Origin: Bin5 sp965221145
GTDB lineage: Bacteria; Chloroflexota; Anaerolineae; Caldilineales; Caldilineaceae
DNA: 64,000 bases
Reading direction: 5' to 3'
Assembly: GCA_965221145.1 (NCBI GenBank)
Contig: OZ244877.1
Location: forward strand, 868,001 to 932,000
Of the stretch, positions 27,412 through 36,143 are shown one piece after another. The translations under genes were made by a program, and so were the position numbers. The notes beneath the pieces were generated by a model that did not search any database, was not told where the DNA came from, and was given only the letters and a program-made list of their open reading frames with translations. How positions within the stretch are numbered: the first letter of the stretch is position 1; each line of letters begins with the position of its first letter.

Positions 27412-27441
27412 TTGACAGTCGTCGCGTCGCTATGCTAGGAT
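27412..27441 (+). promoter_or_regulatory. Sigma-70 type promoter of pyrG
   Basis: TTGACA (27412-27417) and TAGGAT (27436-27441) are separated by 18 bp. The expected transcript start falls at or near the GGG at 27448-27450, leaving a leader of about 240 nt before pyrG. Confidence 0.65.
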
Positions 27442-27529
27442 AGTGCCGGGTTGAAGAGCCTGCACAGAGAGTTTCTGCCGACTTCATCTCACAAGTTACA
27501 CGATTCCGGTCTGGGCAGATCTTTCAGAG

Positions 27530-27580
27530 CGGAGCGATTGCGGATGGGCACGGGGGAATCGCTCCGTGTCTGTTTTATTG
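27530..27580 (+). terminator. Attenuator-like terminator in the pyrG leader
   Basis: CGGAGCGATT (27530-27539) pairs with AATCGCTCCG (27557-27566), followed by TGTCTGTTTTATTGTT. It lies between the promoter and pyrG, so transcription must pass it. pyrG of several Gram-positive bacteria is controlled by a leader terminator responding to CTP; whether this one works the same way is inference. Confidence 0.65.
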
Positions 27581-27691
27581 TTGAAGGCGCTATCGCTTCA
27601 CTATATCAACGCGGTGCAAGCCAACAGTCCCGGTTCGGCGTTCGGCCAAAAAGGGCAGAAATCTGAGCATCCCTATGAGGGGTAATCGCAC

Positions 27692-29407
27692 ATGACGAAA
27701 TATATATTTGTTACCGGCGGTGTGGTGTCGGGCCTGGGCAAGGGCGTAACCGTTGCTTCGATCGGTCTGCTGCTCAAGACCTGGGGCATTCGCGTGGCCG
27801 CCATGAAGCTCGATCCCTATCTGAATGTCGACCCGGGCACGATGTCCCCCTACCAGCACGGCGAAGTGTTCGTCACCGAAGACGGCGCTGAGACCGACCT
27901 CGACCTGGGACATTATGAGCGGTTCATTGACGAGAATCTCAACCAACGCAGCAATGTGACCAGCGGCCAGATCTATAACGAGGTGATCACAAAGGAGAGA
28001 CGGGGCGACTATCTGGGCGGCACGATTCAGGTGATCCCCCATGTCACGAATGAGATTAAACGCCACATGGGACAGATGGCCCGCTTGAGTGAGGCCGATG
28101 TCGTCCTCGTGGAGATCGGCGGCACGGTTGGCGATATCGAAGGGCTGCCATTTCTTGAAGCGATTCGCCAGATGCGCAAAGATGTCGGCTCCGAGAATGC
28201 GCTCTATATCCATCTCACATGGCTGCCGTTCCTGGCCGCCAGCAAAGAGTTGAAGACCAAGCCGACGCAACATAGCGTGCGCGAGTTACGCGACATCGGC
28301 ATCCAGCCGGATGTCATCATTGTGCGCTCCGATTATCCGGTCGATACGGACGCGCAGGAGAAGATCGCTCTGTTCTGCGATGTGGAGCAGGACGCCGTCA
28401 TTCCTATGGTAACGGTGGACACGATCTATCAGGTTCCGCTCAGTCTGGAAGAGGCCGGCCTGGGCGGGCTTCTGGTCAAACGGCTTGGACTGACCGCCAC
28501 CGAAAGTTCCCTTACAGATCTGGGCGCCTGGCGCCGACTTGTCGCTGAACTGAGCCGCCCGAAAGAACGCATCAAGGTGGGTATTGTTGGCAAATATGTC
28601 GAGTTGGAAGACGCCTATCTGAGCGTCAAAGAGGCGCTGATCCACGCAGTCCTGGCCGAGAGTTTCGATCTGGACATCGAGTGGATCAGTTCGGAGTCCC
28701 TGGAAAAGGGACGCGAACTGGAGCGGCTGGAACAACTCGACGGGATCGTGGTGCCCGGTGGCTTTGGCTATCGCGGCATTGAGGGCAAGGTCGTTGCCGC
28801 GCAGTATGCCCGCACGCAAGAGGTGCCCTATCTGGGCCTGTGCCTGGGCATGCAGGTGCTCTGTATTGAGTTCGCGCGCGCTGTGTTTGAGAGTGAGGAG
28901 CCGAACAGCACCGAGTTTGACATCAGCACAGAGATTCCTGTCATCGACCTGATGCCAGAGCAGCGGGACATTGCCGATATGGGCGGCACCATGCGCCTGG
29001 GCATCTATCCCTGCCAGTTGCGGCCGGATTCACAGGCAGGCGCTGCCTATGCCGCCGCGGGCTTCACCGAACAGATCAACGAGCGCCATCGCCATCGTTT
29101 CGAGTTCAACAATACCTATCGCGAGCAGTTAGAGGCGCACGGCCTGGTGCTGAGCGGGCGCTCACCGGATGGCCGCCTGGTCGAAATTGTGGAAGTGGCG
29201 CAACACCCCTTTATGTTGGGCACCCAGTTCCACCCGGAGTTCAAGAGCCGCCCGACAAGCCCGCATCCTCTCTTCAGCGCCTTCATCCGCGCAGCCATCC
29301 AACACCACGTTCAGACCGAGGACGGGGCGGAGCAGGTAATGCAGGGTTCCAATGGCATGAAGCATATTGACAGTGAAGCTCACCTGGTGGCAAGGCAGAA
29401 CGTCTGA
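27692..29407 (+). CDS. pyrG: CTP synthase
   Basis: A 571-residue enzyme converting UTP to CTP with glutamine as nitrogen donor. The N-terminal synthase domain starts KYIFVTGGVVSGLGKGVTVA and includes LDPYLNVDPGTMSP. The C-terminal class I glutaminase has the nucleophile in LGLCLGMQVLC and the His/Glu pair in GTQFHPEFKSRP. Slightly longer than the usual 530-555 residues because of a C-terminal tail. Confidence 0.98.
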   Translation: MTKYIFVTGGVVSGLGKGVTVASIGLLLKTWGIRVAAMKLDPYLNVDPGTMSPYQHGEVFVTEDGAETDLDLGHYERFIDENLNQRSNVTSGQIYNEVITKERRGDYLGGTIQVIPHVTNEIKRHMGQMARLSEADVVLVEIGGTVGDIEGLPFLEAIRQMRKDVGSENALYIHLTWLPFLAASKELKTKPTQHSVRELRDIGIQPDVIIVRSDYPVDTDAQEKIALFCDVEQDAVIPMVTVDTIYQVPLSLEEAGLGGLLVKRLGLTATESSLTDLGAWRRLVAELSRPKERIKVGIVGKYVELEDAYLSVKEALIHAVLAESFDLDIEWISSESLEKGRELERLEQLDGIVVPGGFGYRGIEGKVVAAQYARTQEVPYLGLCLGMQVLCIEFARAVFESEEPNSTEFDISTEIPVIDLMPEQRDIADMGGTMRLGIYPCQLRPDSQAGAAYAAAGFTEQINERHRHRFEFNNTYREQLEAHGLVLSGRSPDGRLVEIVEVAQHPFMLGTQFHPEFKSRPTSPHPLFSAFIRAAIQHHVQTEDGAEQVMQGSNGMKHIDSEAHLVARQNV

Positions 29408-29466
29408 ACCTTTGTGCGAGGTACCATGCGCCAATCGGTTCTTTGTAGTCAGATCGGGAGAGCCAG

Positions 29467-30333
29467 ATGACTGAAATCATTGCTGTTTCGAGGGCAGGGC
29501 CTTCTCCGGCGTCGGAACGTGCAGTTGAAGAGGAGCCGGTTGTGACAACGCGCGCAGACAGCGCGGCGGTCGCGCATGAAACTCTGTCGCCGGAAGACGC
29601 GCTGGCTATCGAGCGTCTTGTCACAGAGGACGACACCCCCGTGGACAATCTGTTCTCCGAAAAACAGCGGCGCCTGCTTACGCGCCCTCTGTATGCCTCC
29701 TGGCAAGGCCCAGGTGGCGGGCGTCCATTCCTGGTCGCTTCCGACGTCGGTGTCTTCCGCACGCCCAAAGAACCGCCGCTCGTGCCCGATGTCTTCCTCA
29801 GTCTTGATGTCATACGTCCGCCGGACTGGTGGTCGAAGCCGGGTCGCAGCTATTTCATGTGGGTGTATGGCAAGCCGCCCGATGTCGCGATCGAGGTGGT
29901 GTCGAACACCGAAGGGGGCGAAACCGGCGACAAATCAGTTCGGTACACTTCCTTTGGCGTGCCCTATTATGTGATATTCGACCCGCAGGAGCAGGTGCAG
30001 GATGGTCTGTTACGCGTCTATGAACTCTCTTCCGGCGTGTACGCGCCGCGTTCAGCCGACATTCTGCCGGGCGTGGGCTTGGGCTTGCAGTTGTGGCGGG
30101 GCGAATTTGAAGGAGATGAAGCGACGTGGTTACGCTGGCACGACGCGTCCGGCGCGCTGATTCAGACCGGTGAAGAAAACGCTATGCAAGAGAGGAATAG
30201 AGCCGAGCAAGCGGAGAACAAAGTTGAGCAAGAGAGGAACAGAGCCGAACAGGCTGAGAACAGGGCTGAGCGGCTTGCTGCCCAATTGCGCGCTCTTGGC
30301 GTCACTCCGGAGAACGGCGATCATCCCTTGTAG
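29467..30333 (+). CDS. Uma2-family (DUF820) protein
   Basis: A 288-residue member of the Uma2 group with LVPDVFLSLDV, PPDVAIEVVSNTEGGE and VPYYVIFDPQ in the order expected of the PD-(D/E)XK-like core. It ends in a coiled coil built from AEQAENKVEQERNR-type near-repeats (about residues 245-280). Only distantly similar to the Uma2 protein at 6844; both share the core-plus-coil layout. Confidence 0.82.
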   Translation: MTEIIAVSRAGPSPASERAVEEEPVVTTRADSAAVAHETLSPEDALAIERLVTEDDTPVDNLFSEKQRRLLTRPLYASWQGPGGGRPFLVASDVGVFRTPKEPPLVPDVFLSLDVIRPPDWWSKPGRSYFMWVYGKPPDVAIEVVSNTEGGETGDKSVRYTSFGVPYYVIFDPQEQVQDGLLRVYELSSGVYAPRSADILPGVGLGLQLWRGEFEGDEATWLRWHDASGALIQTGEENAMQERNRAEQAENKVEQERNRAEQAENRAERLAAQLRALGVTPENGDHPL

Positions 30334-30410
30334 CCAAAGCATATTCCGTATGACGCCCATATCCATCGGCACGCATGGCACAGTTGAAAGGTGGGCGTCC
30401 GGCCTTCTCT

Positions 30411-30431
30411 TACGCAGTGCGCATTACGAAA
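30411..30431. repeat. Heptamer tract
   Basis: TACGCAG, TGCGCAT, TACGAAA in the gap before yebC; same family as 10667-10694. Confidence 0.5.
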
Positions 30432-30478
30432 AAACTGTCTTCAATGTTTACGCAGATTGATTCAGGGTAGGAGTAAAG

Positions 30479-31249
30479 ATGTCTGGTCATTCCAAATGGT
30501 CTACGATCAAACGAAAGAAAGGCGCCAACGACAACGCCCGCGGCAAGCTCTTCACAAAGCTGGCTCGCGAATTGCAAGTGGCAGCCAGAGAGGGCGGCCC
30601 CGACAGAGACGCCAATGTGCGTCTGCGGCTGGCAGTCGACAAGGCGCGCGCCGAGAACATGCCCAAGGACCGCATCGAATCGGCCATCCGCCGCGGCGCC
30701 GGTCTCGACAAAGATGCAGCCGACATTGAGGAAATCCTCTACGAAGGCTACGCGCCGCACGGTGTCGCCATCCTGCTCGAATGTCTGACAGACAACCGCA
30801 ACCGCACGATCGCCGAAGTGCGGCGCTGTTTCTCGCGGGCGAATGGCAACCTGAGCGAACCCGGCTCCGTGGCCTGGCAGTTTACGGCCAAAGGGTATGT
30901 GGCGATCAATCTCCAGGACAGCAACGGCAACACCGCCGAACTGGATGCCGAGGAGATTTTTATGGAGGCTCTGGACGCGGGGGCGGAGGACGTTGAGGTC
31001 AGCGACGATGCCGTCGAGATCTTCACGGAGAGGACGGAACTCGCCCAAGTGGCCGGGACACTACGTGAGGCGGGCATTTTGCCGGATGCGTCGGAACTGA
31101 TCATGCAGCCCAATCAGACGCTCTCGCTTGACCCTCGCGCCGGTCTGACCGTCCTGCATCTGCTCGAATCTCTTGAAGAGCTTGACGATGTAAATAAGGT
31201 CTACCACAATCTGGAACTGACCGATGAGTTGGTCGCACAGGTGGCATAG
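30479..31249 (+). CDS. YebC/PmpR-family protein
   Basis: A 256-residue protein with the family signature MSGHSKWSTIKRKKGANDNA at its start. YebC-type proteins act as DNA-binding regulators or, in more recent work, in translation of proline-rich stretches. It is followed 2 bp later by ruvC and then ruvA, the conserved yebC-ruvC-ruvA order. Confidence 0.96.
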   Translation: MSGHSKWSTIKRKKGANDNARGKLFTKLARELQVAAREGGPDRDANVRLRLAVDKARAENMPKDRIESAIRRGAGLDKDAADIEEILYEGYAPHGVAILLECLTDNRNRTIAEVRRCFSRANGNLSEPGSVAWQFTAKGYVAINLQDSNGNTAELDAEEIFMEALDAGAEDVEVSDDAVEIFTERTELAQVAGTLREAGILPDASELIMQPNQTLSLDPRAGLTVLHLLESLEELDDVNKVYHNLELTDELVAQVA

Positions 31250-31251
31250 GC

Positions 31252-31815
31252 TTGACAGACGCCATCGACGCGACCCACGCGAATACCGGTTCGCACGCGC
31301 AGGAATACGACCCGACCTGGCGCGTTCTCGGCATCGACCCGGGCACCGCCTCAACCGGTTACGGCGTCGTTATGGAGAACGTCTCCGGCGACTACGAGTT
31401 GATCGCCTGCGGCGTGATCCGCACAACGCCCGATCAACCGATGCATCTGCGCCTGCGCGAGATCTTCCACGATATCCAGAGCCTGATCTGCGAGTTCCAG
31501 CCGCATGAGGTCGCGGTCGAAGAGCTTTTCTTCGGGCGCAACGTCACAACGGCCATCTCCGTCGGCCAAGCGCGCGGCGCGGCTTTGCTGGCGGCCGCAT
31601 TGTCTGATCTGCCGGTGGTCGAGTATACGCCTGCGGCGATCAAACAGGCGCTCACCGGCTACGGCAAAGCCGACAAACAGCAGATGCAAGCGATGGTTCG
31701 TCAACTCCTGGAGTTGGAAGAGGCCCCCCACCCGGACGATGCGGCTGATGGCGTCGCCATTGCCCTCTGTCATCTGCAGACGGGGCGCTTCCAGGCGCTC
31801 GTTGCCGACGCCTAA
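31252..31815 (+). CDS. ruvC: Holliday junction resolvase RuvC
   Basis: A 187-residue endonuclease with the catalytic acidic residues in LGIDPGTASTGYG, EELFFGRN and HPDDAADGVAIALCH. It cuts Holliday junctions with RuvAB. Start is TTG at 31252, 2 bp after the yebC stop; the next in-frame Met would remove the first catalytic Asp, so the TTG start is needed. Confidence 0.95.
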   Translation: MTDAIDATHANTGSHAQEYDPTWRVLGIDPGTASTGYGVVMENVSGDYELIACGVIRTTPDQPMHLRLREIFHDIQSLICEFQPHEVAVEELFFGRNVTTAISVGQARGAALLAAALSDLPVVEYTPAAIKQALTGYGKADKQQMQAMVRQLLELEEAPHPDDAADGVAIALCHLQTGRFQALVADA

Positions 31816-31857
31816 ACGCAGGCAGCAGATCCACCCCTTTTCGCACAAGGAAATGAC

Positions 31858-32448
31858 ATGATTCGCCAGGTACGCGGCACAGTCGTGGCCGTGGGCAACA
31901 ATTACCTGATCATCGAAGTCGGCCATGCGGTGGCCGGCATCGGTCTGCGCGTCTTTACGCCTGAGCCGACAGCCGCTGGCTGCCGCGTCGGCGACCTGCT
32001 TGCGCTGCATACGTACTTGCAAGTGCGGGAGACGGAACTGAGCCTGTACGGATTTGAAGAGCCGGACGAGCTTGAGATCTTCGAGGCGCTGCTGGGCGTA
32101 AGCGGCATCGGCCCGAAAGTGGCGCTCGCAACTCTCGGCACGCTGACGCCGGACGCGCTGCGCCTTGCGATCTCCAATGAAGAGCCGGGCATTGTGGCAC
32201 GCGTGCCGGGCATCGGCAAGCGCACGGCTGAAAAGGTCGTCGTCGAACTCAAGGACAAACTGGCGCCGCCGGAGGGCGAACTGGCGGCGCTCGCCACTGC
32301 GCTCGACGCCGATGCGGAGGTGCTGGAGGCGCTCACGGGGCTGGGGTATAGCGTTGTCGAGGCGCAGCGGGCGCTCCAGCAGATACCCGCCGACGTGACC
32401 GGCGTTGAAGATCGGCTGCGGATGGCGCTGATTCAGTTCGGTGAATAG
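31858..32448 (+). CDS. ruvA: Holliday junction branch migration protein RuvA
   Basis: A 196-residue protein: OB-fold domain (1-62), two helix-hairpin-helix motifs (VSGIGPKVALATL and VPGIGKRTAEKVV), and a C-terminal domain that binds RuvB (about 150-196). No ruvB is adjacent. Confidence 0.97.
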   Translation: MIRQVRGTVVAVGNNYLIIEVGHAVAGIGLRVFTPEPTAAGCRVGDLLALHTYLQVRETELSLYGFEEPDELEIFEALLGVSGIGPKVALATLGTLTPDALRLAISNEEPGIVARVPGIGKRTAEKVVVELKDKLAPPEGELAALATALDADAEVLEALTGLGYSVVEAQRALQQIPADVTGVEDRLRMALIQFGE

Positions 32449-32570
32449 CCGTCTCTAGCAGATGCGTAAGCACACGGCGAAGCCGGTCATAATTGACACC
32501 CACGATTATCTCTTCTATAATCGAACCCGGTTTTGGTCTCCATTCGTTGACACGGGAAAGCAAACAAGAG

Positions 32571-33131
32571 ATGGCCGACGTTCAGCAGTTGCGCAGGGGA
32601 AACCTCTACGAAGAGGACAGTCAGTTATGGCGCGTGCTTGACTATCAACACATCAAGATGGCCCGCGGCGGCGCGACCATCCGGCTCAAAGTGCGCAATC
32701 TGCGCAGCGGCGCAACGATCGAGAAGACCTATAACAGCGGCGCGCGCGTCGAAGACATCCGCCTCGACTCACGCGCGGTCGAGTATCTGTATAGGGATGG
32801 CGATCTGTATCATTTCATGGATACGGACACCTTCGAGCAGGTCGCGCTGTCCAAGGACTCTTTGCAGGGCGTCGTCCAATTCCTGAAAGACAATGCGGTT
32901 GTGGAGTTGGAATCCTTCGAGGGCGAGCCGATCAACGTGAGCTTACCCACGACGATCGATCTCGAAGTTGTGTGGGCAGAAATGGCCGTCGCCGGCGATA
33001 CGGCGAACAGCCCGACCAAAGAAGTGGAGTTGGAGACCGGCTTCCGGCTGAACGTGCCGATGTTTGTCAAGGAAGGCGACACCGTTCGCATCGACACGCG
33101 CGACGGACGCTATGTCACACGCGTGCAATAG
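32571..33131 (+). CDS. efp: Elongation factor P
   Basis: A 186-residue three-domain EF-P that relieves ribosome stalling at polyproline. The KOW-like domain I tip reads KMARGGA, so the position modified as Lys34 in E. coli is Arg32 here, as in the rhamnosylated type. No modification enzyme (EarP) is visible in the window. The start ATG 32571 has only a weak purine stretch (AAGAG) upstream. Confidence 0.96.
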   Translation: MADVQQLRRGNLYEEDSQLWRVLDYQHIKMARGGATIRLKVRNLRSGATIEKTYNSGARVEDIRLDSRAVEYLYRDGDLYHFMDTDTFEQVALSKDSLQGVVQFLKDNAVVELESFEGEPINVSLPTTIDLEVVWAEMAVAGDTANSPTKEVELETGFRLNVPMFVKEGDTVRIDTRDGRYVTRVQ

Positions 33132-33157
33132 AGGCCGCAAAACAGCCGCCGCCAGAT

Positions 33158-33187
33158 TTGCTCCCGCGGCGGACTTTACTGTATAGT
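33158..33187 (+). promoter_or_regulatory. Probable promoter of tRNA-Thr
   Basis: TTGCTC (33158-33163), an 18-bp spacer and TATAGT (33182-33187), ending 13 bp before the tRNA. Confidence 0.4.
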
Positions 33188-33200
33188 TCTACGTTGAAAT

Positions 33201-33273
33201 GCCGTTGTAGCTCAGTCGGTAGAGCGACGCTCTCGTAAAGCGTAGGTCGTCGGTTCGAGTCCGACCAACGGCT
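33201..33273 (+). tRNA. tRNA-Thr(CGT)
   Basis: A 73-nt cloverleaf: acceptor GCCGTTG/CAACGGC with discriminator T, anticodon stem ACGCT/AGCGT with loop CTCGTAA and anticodon CGT at 33234-33236, T arm GTCGG/CCGAC with TTCGAGT. CCA is not encoded. Confidence 0.95.
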
Positions 33274-33278
33274 CAGAT

Positions 33279-33342
33279 GAAAAGCCCCGTCACTGCCTTG
33301 ACGCCGGATTGTTCCCGGTGTCAGCAAATGGACGGGGTTTTT
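33279..33342 (+). terminator. Terminator after tRNA-Thr
   Basis: AAAAGCCCCGTC pairs with GACGGGGTTTTT across a loop of about 40 nt containing a smaller stem. A run of T follows. Confidence 0.75.
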
Positions 33343-33352
33343 CATTCCATCT

Positions 33353-33410
33353 TTTGAAGATTTTTTGTGATGGCCCTTCCATCAAGTTCTTCCGCCAAAA
33401 AATCTTCAAA
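33353..33410. repeat. 58-bp palindromic repeat, copy 1 (inverted)
   Basis: TTTGAAGATTTTTTGTGATG at one end and CGCCAAAAAATCTTCAAA at the other. It is the reverse complement of the copies at 42690 and 46988 with few changes. It lies between the tRNA-Thr terminator and the 3' end of the ABC ATPase gene. Confidence 0.85.
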
Positions 33411-33417
33411 TTGTCCT

Positions 33418-34983
33418 CTACGGTTTTTCCGGATGCACACCGGCCATCAGCAATCCCAACTCTTCGGCACTCGTCTCGTTCCGCTCCAGGATATTCATAA
33501 TCTGCCCCTCGTAGATCACGGCTATCCGGTCGCACAGCGCCAGCAGCTCATCCAGATCTTCAGAGATGAGCAGGGTAGCCGTCCCTGTGCTCCGTTGCCC
33601 CAACAGCCGTTGATGGATGTATTCCATGGCGCCGATATCGACACCGCGTGTGGGCTGGGCCGCAACCAGAACTTTGGGGTGCCGGGAAAGTTCCCGCGCC
33701 AGGACTAGCTTCTGGATATTTCCCCCCGACAGACTCTTGGTTGCGGTTTTGATATCCGGTGTCTTGACATGGAAATCCTGCACCAGTTTCCAACTGTAAC
33801 GCGCGATATATTCGAAGTCCAGAAAGATGCCGCGACTGAAGGGCTGACGGACGTGATCCTGCAGGACGAGATTTTCTGACACCGAAAACTCGCGCACGAT
33901 GCTGTCGTGCATCCGCTCCTCGGGAATGTATGCCAGCCCGTTCTCTGTGCGACGTGCGGTCGTCCAGTCGGTGATGGACATGTTATCCATCTCCACGCTT
34001 CCGCCGCTGACCGGGCGCAGACCGGCCACGACTTCGGCCAGTTCCCTCTGACCGTTGCCGCTGATGCCGGCCACGCCCAGGATTTCGCCGGCCTGGACGG
34101 AGAATGATACATCCCGCAGAGCCGGCTTCCCTGTAACGCCGCGCGCGCTGACATTCCGCAGGCGCAATCGCACAGCGCCGACATCCACATCTGTGCGCCG
34201 CCGCTCCAGCAAGACCTCCCGTCCCACCATCATGCGCGCCAGCTCCGGGCGCGTCATCCCTTCGGTGGGAACCGTCCCGATGCGGCGGCCTTCCCGCAGC
34301 ACGGTGATACGATCGCTGATGGCCAGAACTTCCTGTAGTTTGTGGCTGATGAAGACAAGGCTGTAACCGTTTTCTTTCATGTGCCGCAGGGTGACAAACA
34401 GTTCGTCGACCTCCTGCGGGGTCAGAACTGCGGTCGGCTCATCCAGAATCAACAGGGCTGCCCCCCGGTAGAGGGCCTTGATGATCTCGACCCGTTGCCG
34501 TTCCCCCACCGAGAGCGTCCAGACAGGCGCCCGCGGATCGATTTGCAGGCGGTAGGCCTCACTCAGCTCGCGAATGCCCTCCTCCACCCGGTCCAGGTCG
34601 AGAAGCGGTCCGCGGTTGGACTTCAGACCCAATGCCACATTTTCGGTGACGGTAAGCGTATCCACCAGCATGAAGTGCTGATGGATCATGCCGATGCCCT
34701 GGCGGATGGCGTCGGTCGGCGAATGAATCGTCACTTCGGCGCCGTCGCGCAGGATACGGCCCTCCTCCGACTGATAGAGGCCGTAGAGAATCTTCATCAG
34801 CGTAGATTTGCCGGCCCCGTTTTCTCCCAACAGTGCGTGAACTTCGCCCCGGCGCACGTCGAAATCCACCTGATCGCAGGCGAGGACGCCTGGAAAACGT
34901 TTGACGATTCCCTGTATCTGCAGATGTTCGATTGTCCGCTGACCAGTGGGCAGAAGAGTTGGCGACGCGCGCTCTGTTATCAT
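33418..34983 (-). CDS. ABC transporter ATPase, BMP/nucleoside-sugar type (two NBDs)
   Basis: A 521-residue duplicated ATPase. NBD1 has ALLGENGAGKSTLM, LSVGERQRVEI and ALLILDEPTAVLTP. NBD2 has a degenerate Walker A (GISGNGQREL) and LSGGNIQKLVLAREL, the asymmetry normal for the RbsA/YufO family. Works with the two permeases and BMP lipoprotein encoded upstream on the same strand. A 17-bp perfect hairpin separates it from the lipoprotein gene. Confidence 0.93.
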   Translation of the reverse strand: MITERASPTLLPTGQRTIEHLQIQGIVKRFPGVLACDQVDFDVRRGEVHALLGENGAGKSTLMKILYGLYQSEEGRILRDGAEVTIHSPTDAIRQGIGMIHQHFMLVDTLTVTENVALGLKSNRGPLLDLDRVEEGIRELSEAYRLQIDPRAPVWTLSVGERQRVEIIKALYRGAALLILDEPTAVLTPQEVDELFVTLRHMKENGYSLVFISHKLQEVLAISDRITVLREGRRIGTVPTEGMTRPELARMMVGREVLLERRRTDVDVGAVRLRLRNVSARGVTGKPALRDVSFSVQAGEILGVAGISGNGQRELAEVVAGLRPVSGGSVEMDNMSITDWTTARRTENGLAYIPEERMHDSIVREFSVSENLVLQDHVRQPFSRGIFLDFEYIARYSWKLVQDFHVKTPDIKTATKSLSGGNIQKLVLARELSRHPKVLVAAQPTRGVDIGAMEYIHQRLLGQRSTGTATLLISEDLDELLALCDRIAVIYEGQIMNILERNETSAEELGLLMAGVHPEKP

Positions 34984-35005
34984 CAGAATCGAGTGTGAAG
35001 GGTGC

Positions 35006-35045
35006 AGAACGGGGGGAGTGAGTTTTGCCTCACTCCCCCCGTTCT
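35006..35045 (-). promoter_or_regulatory. Strong intercistronic hairpin between BMP lipoprotein and ATPase genes
   Basis: AGAACGGGGGGAGTGAG (35006-35022) pairs perfectly with 35029-35045 around TTTTGC. No U-run follows on the minus strand, so it probably stabilises the lipoprotein message or partly terminates, giving more binding protein than ATPase. Confidence 0.7.
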
Positions 35046-35061
35046 GTAGGCTTCTCGTGCC

Positions 35062-36099
35062 TTATTCCATTGTCTGCGCAGCGCCGCTCTTGACGTTTTC
35101 GATTGCTTCATTAGCGGCCGCGATTACGTCGTCGGCGATGGTCATGTCGCTATTGAATTCCACCAGCAGACCGTCGTTTTCGAGGGTCAGATTGTAGGCA
35201 GTGCCGCCCAGTTCACCGGCTTTGATTTTGGCAATCATATCCGCAATGACACCGGTCCAGTCGTAGATCTGATTGGCGACGACTATTTCCCGCCCTAATG
35301 ACGTCTGCTCGCTCTGGGTGCCCAGCCACAGGACGCCGTTTTCACTGGCAACACCGATCGCGCCGACTACCTGCTGCGCGGAGCCAGTCAACACATCGGC
35401 GCCGGCCTGGATGTGGACATTGGCGGCTTCGGCGGCCAATGCTGTGTCACCGAAGGAGCCGGTGTAGCTGACGTTCACCCGCGCGTCTGGGCTGGTGTCT
35501 GCCACGCCTTTGAGGAAACCATCGATGTACAGTTTGGCATCGCCCGCTTCCACAGGGCCGACAATGCCGATGATGCCGGACTGCGAGAGCAGCGCGGCGA
35601 TGACGCCATTGACATAACCGCCCTCATCGGCCGCAGCTTCGTAGGCGAAAATGTTCTCATGCCCCTGATCTGCGCCTGTGTCCACGGCGGTACCCCAGGC
35701 GAAGCTGGTCTCGGTAAAGTCGCTGGCCACCTCAAACATCGAATTGCCATATTGGGTGCCGTGGGCAATGACCAGATTGTAGCCTTCTGACGCGTAATCG
35801 CGTATGGCCGCGGCCGCGTCAGTCACCTGGAACATCCCCTCGGAATATGCAATCTCCAGGGCGTCTTCGCCGCCCATTTCCGCCTGAACGGATAGCAAGG
35901 CGTCGAACATGGCTTGGCTCCAGGCGATGTCCGTGGTACTGCTGGGCATGACGATAGCGATGCGGAAGGGGCCTTCATCCGCCGGGGCTGCGTCTGCATC
36001 GCTGCTCTCGCTTGGCGCGGCGGCCGGCGCCGCGGGTGTTACACAAGCAGCCAAAAGCAGAGCGAGAATGAAAGTGAATAAAGCGATTCGTTTGTGCAT
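35062..36099 (-). CDS. BMP-family substrate-binding lipoprotein
   Basis: A 345-residue lipoprotein: signal peptide with lipobox LLLAAC (Cys near residue 18), an Ala/Pro/Ser linker, then the BMP domain (PnrA/Med family) with YNLVIAHGTQYGNSM and GIVGPVEAGDAKLYIDGF. It binds nucleosides or simple sugars outside the membrane. ATG 36099 has AAGGAG 6 bp upstream, so the extra upstream codons in frame are not used. Confidence 0.93.
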   Translation of the reverse strand: MHKRIALFTFILALLLAACVTPAAPAAAPSESSDADAAPADEGPFRIAIVMPSSTTDIAWSQAMFDALLSVQAEMGGEDALEIAYSEGMFQVTDAAAAIRDYASEGYNLVIAHGTQYGNSMFEVASDFTETSFAWGTAVDTGADQGHENIFAYEAAADEGGYVNGVIAALLSQSGIIGIVGPVEAGDAKLYIDGFLKGVADTSPDARVNVSYTGSFGDTALAAEAANVHIQAGADVLTGSAQQVVGAIGVASENGVLWLGTQSEQTSLGREIVVANQIYDWTGVIADMIAKIKAGELGGTAYNLTLENDGLLVEFNSDMTIADDVIAAANEAIENVKSGAAQTME

Positions 36100-36143
36100 G
36101 GGATTCTCCTTGAATGGAAATGAAACGACGGTTGACAATATAT

